A stretch of DNA of 5,158 nucleotides from Clostridiales bacterium (GTDB lineage: Bacteria; Bacillota; Clostridia; Oscillospirales; Oscillospiraceae), in contig JAHZEF010000064.1 in NCBI GenBank assembly GCA_019422005.1, positions 1 through 5,158 of the forward strand. Reading direction: 5' to 3'. Of the stretch, positions 4,840 to 5,158 are shown piece after piece (position 1 is the stretch's first letter; each line of letters starts with the position of its first letter). Both the position numbers and the translations under genes were made by a program. A model generated the notes under the pieces. The model had not been told where the DNA came from, made no database searches, and saw only the letters and a program-made list of their open reading frames with translations.

Positions 4840-4863
4840 CCCGTCGGAAACCATTCCAACGGG
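4840..4863 (-). terminator. Hairpin after the DUF2179 gene, possible terminator
   Basis: Read on the minus strand, CCCGTTGGAA and TTCCGACGGG (4863-4854 with 4849-4840) form a 10-bp stem with one G-U pair around the loop TGGT. It begins 23 nt after the minus-strand stop codon, the right place for a terminator, but the following sequence is GC-rich and has no U-tract. Confidence 0.4.
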
Positions 4864-4886
4864 GCCTGACAGCCGAATGCCGGGCG

Positions 4887-5158
4887 CTACATCACACGCA
4901 CCTCAAAATTCCCCACCACATCGATATCCTCGTTGATCACCACAAAGGCATCCGGATCAAAATTCTGCAGCGCTTTGCGCAGGGCGTAAGATTCCCGCTT
5001 GGACACCACAGTCAGATACAGGTTCGCCTTCTCATCGGTATAACCGCCGTGGCCTTCCCACTGTGTGACGCCGCGTCCGGTTACGCGGAAGACCAGATCC
5101 TGCAGCCCTTCCTTCTTGGAGATGACCAGGACGTTTACCATGATATTCTGAAAATGCA
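4887..5158 (-). CDS. C-terminal DUF2179 domain of a probable YitT-family membrane protein (partial)
   Basis: Reading leftwards, this is the end of a gene that continues past the right edge. The 90 visible residues form one DUF2179 domain: a first strand VNVLVISKK, a helix, then GRGVTQWEGHGGYT, then NLYLTVVSKRESYALRKALQ and DPDAFVVINEDIDVVGNFEVRV. GVT..xGxGGYT and DPDAFVVI are the family hallmarks. In YitT proteins this domain follows five or six membrane helices and is cytoplasmic; the family is of uncertain function. An ATG at 5139-5141 could start an 84-residue protein, but there is no Shine-Dalgarno site before it and the frame stays open (HFQNI) to the edge, so I treat it as internal. An UPF0316-like protein with a similar end is the main alternative. 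It is convergent with the ATPase operon and probably unrelated to it. Confidence 0.78.
   Translation of the reverse strand, partial: HFQNIMVNVLVISKKEGLQDLVFRVTGRGVTQWEGHGGYTDEKANLYLTVVSKRESYALRKALQNFDPDAFVVINEDIDVVGNFEVRVM

Noticed and set aside
1..5158. CRISPR array, insertion sequence or toxin-antitoxin pair
   Set aside because: No spaced direct repeats, transposase-like frame, terminal inverted repeats or toxin-like pair was seen in any part of the window.

Overview
The window looks like a stretch of chromosome from a GC-rich Firmicute, most likely a gut clostridium of the Oscillospiraceae type (Flavonifractor, Lawsonibacter or Oscillibacter-like). This rests on Gram-positive Shine-Dalgarno sites (GGGGAGG, GGAGG), high GC with clostridial-type proteins, a tRNA with an encoded CCA end, and a set of small proteins (HMA-domain protein with a PYEKKGLF tail, DUF6110-type protein, 26-residue MKHH peptide) that I associate with metal-transport loci of that group. 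The taxonomic call is inference; no marker gene is present.

Layout. Positions 1-76 are a complete tRNA-Ala(CGC), followed at once by a strong intrinsic terminator (79-115). Positions 116-680 contain no gene I can defend; they hold inverted repeats just after the tRNA and an orphan terminator-like hairpin (466-496). A promoter (684-712) with a 20-bp palindromic operator immediately after the -10 box (714-733) opens the main locus. After a leader of about 210 nt come a CopZ-like HMA metal-binding protein (931-1185) and, 4 nt later, an AraC-family regulator with a PchR-like DNA-binding domain (1190-2092). A second promoter with a perfect extended -10 overlaps the araC stop codon (2089-2117) and drives a 26-residue membrane micropeptide (2165-2245), a DUF6110-type single-span protein (2264-2524), a GNRA-capped intercistronic stem-loop (2537-2564), and a 695-residue P1B-type metal ATPase (2582-4669), ending in an intrinsic terminator (4679-4716). 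Convergent to this, the C-terminal DUF2179 domain of a probable YitT-family membrane protein runs off the right edge (minus strand, 4887-5158).

How the genes may work together. The likely unit is a metal-homeostasis module: a soluble HMA protein carrying a transition metal, a regulator co-transcribed with it, and a second transcription unit that makes a transporter plus two tiny membrane partners. The ATPase has the complete catalytic machinery but lacks the CPC metal-binding motif of its membrane core, carrying SCALKLSMP instead, and its N-terminal HMA-like domain has no CxxC. Its substrate is therefore open; the TTAG/CTAA-type operator hints at an iron or manganese sensor of the DtxR/MntR kind, but that is inference. 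The two membrane peptides and the unusual ATPase make this the part of the window that deserves most attention.
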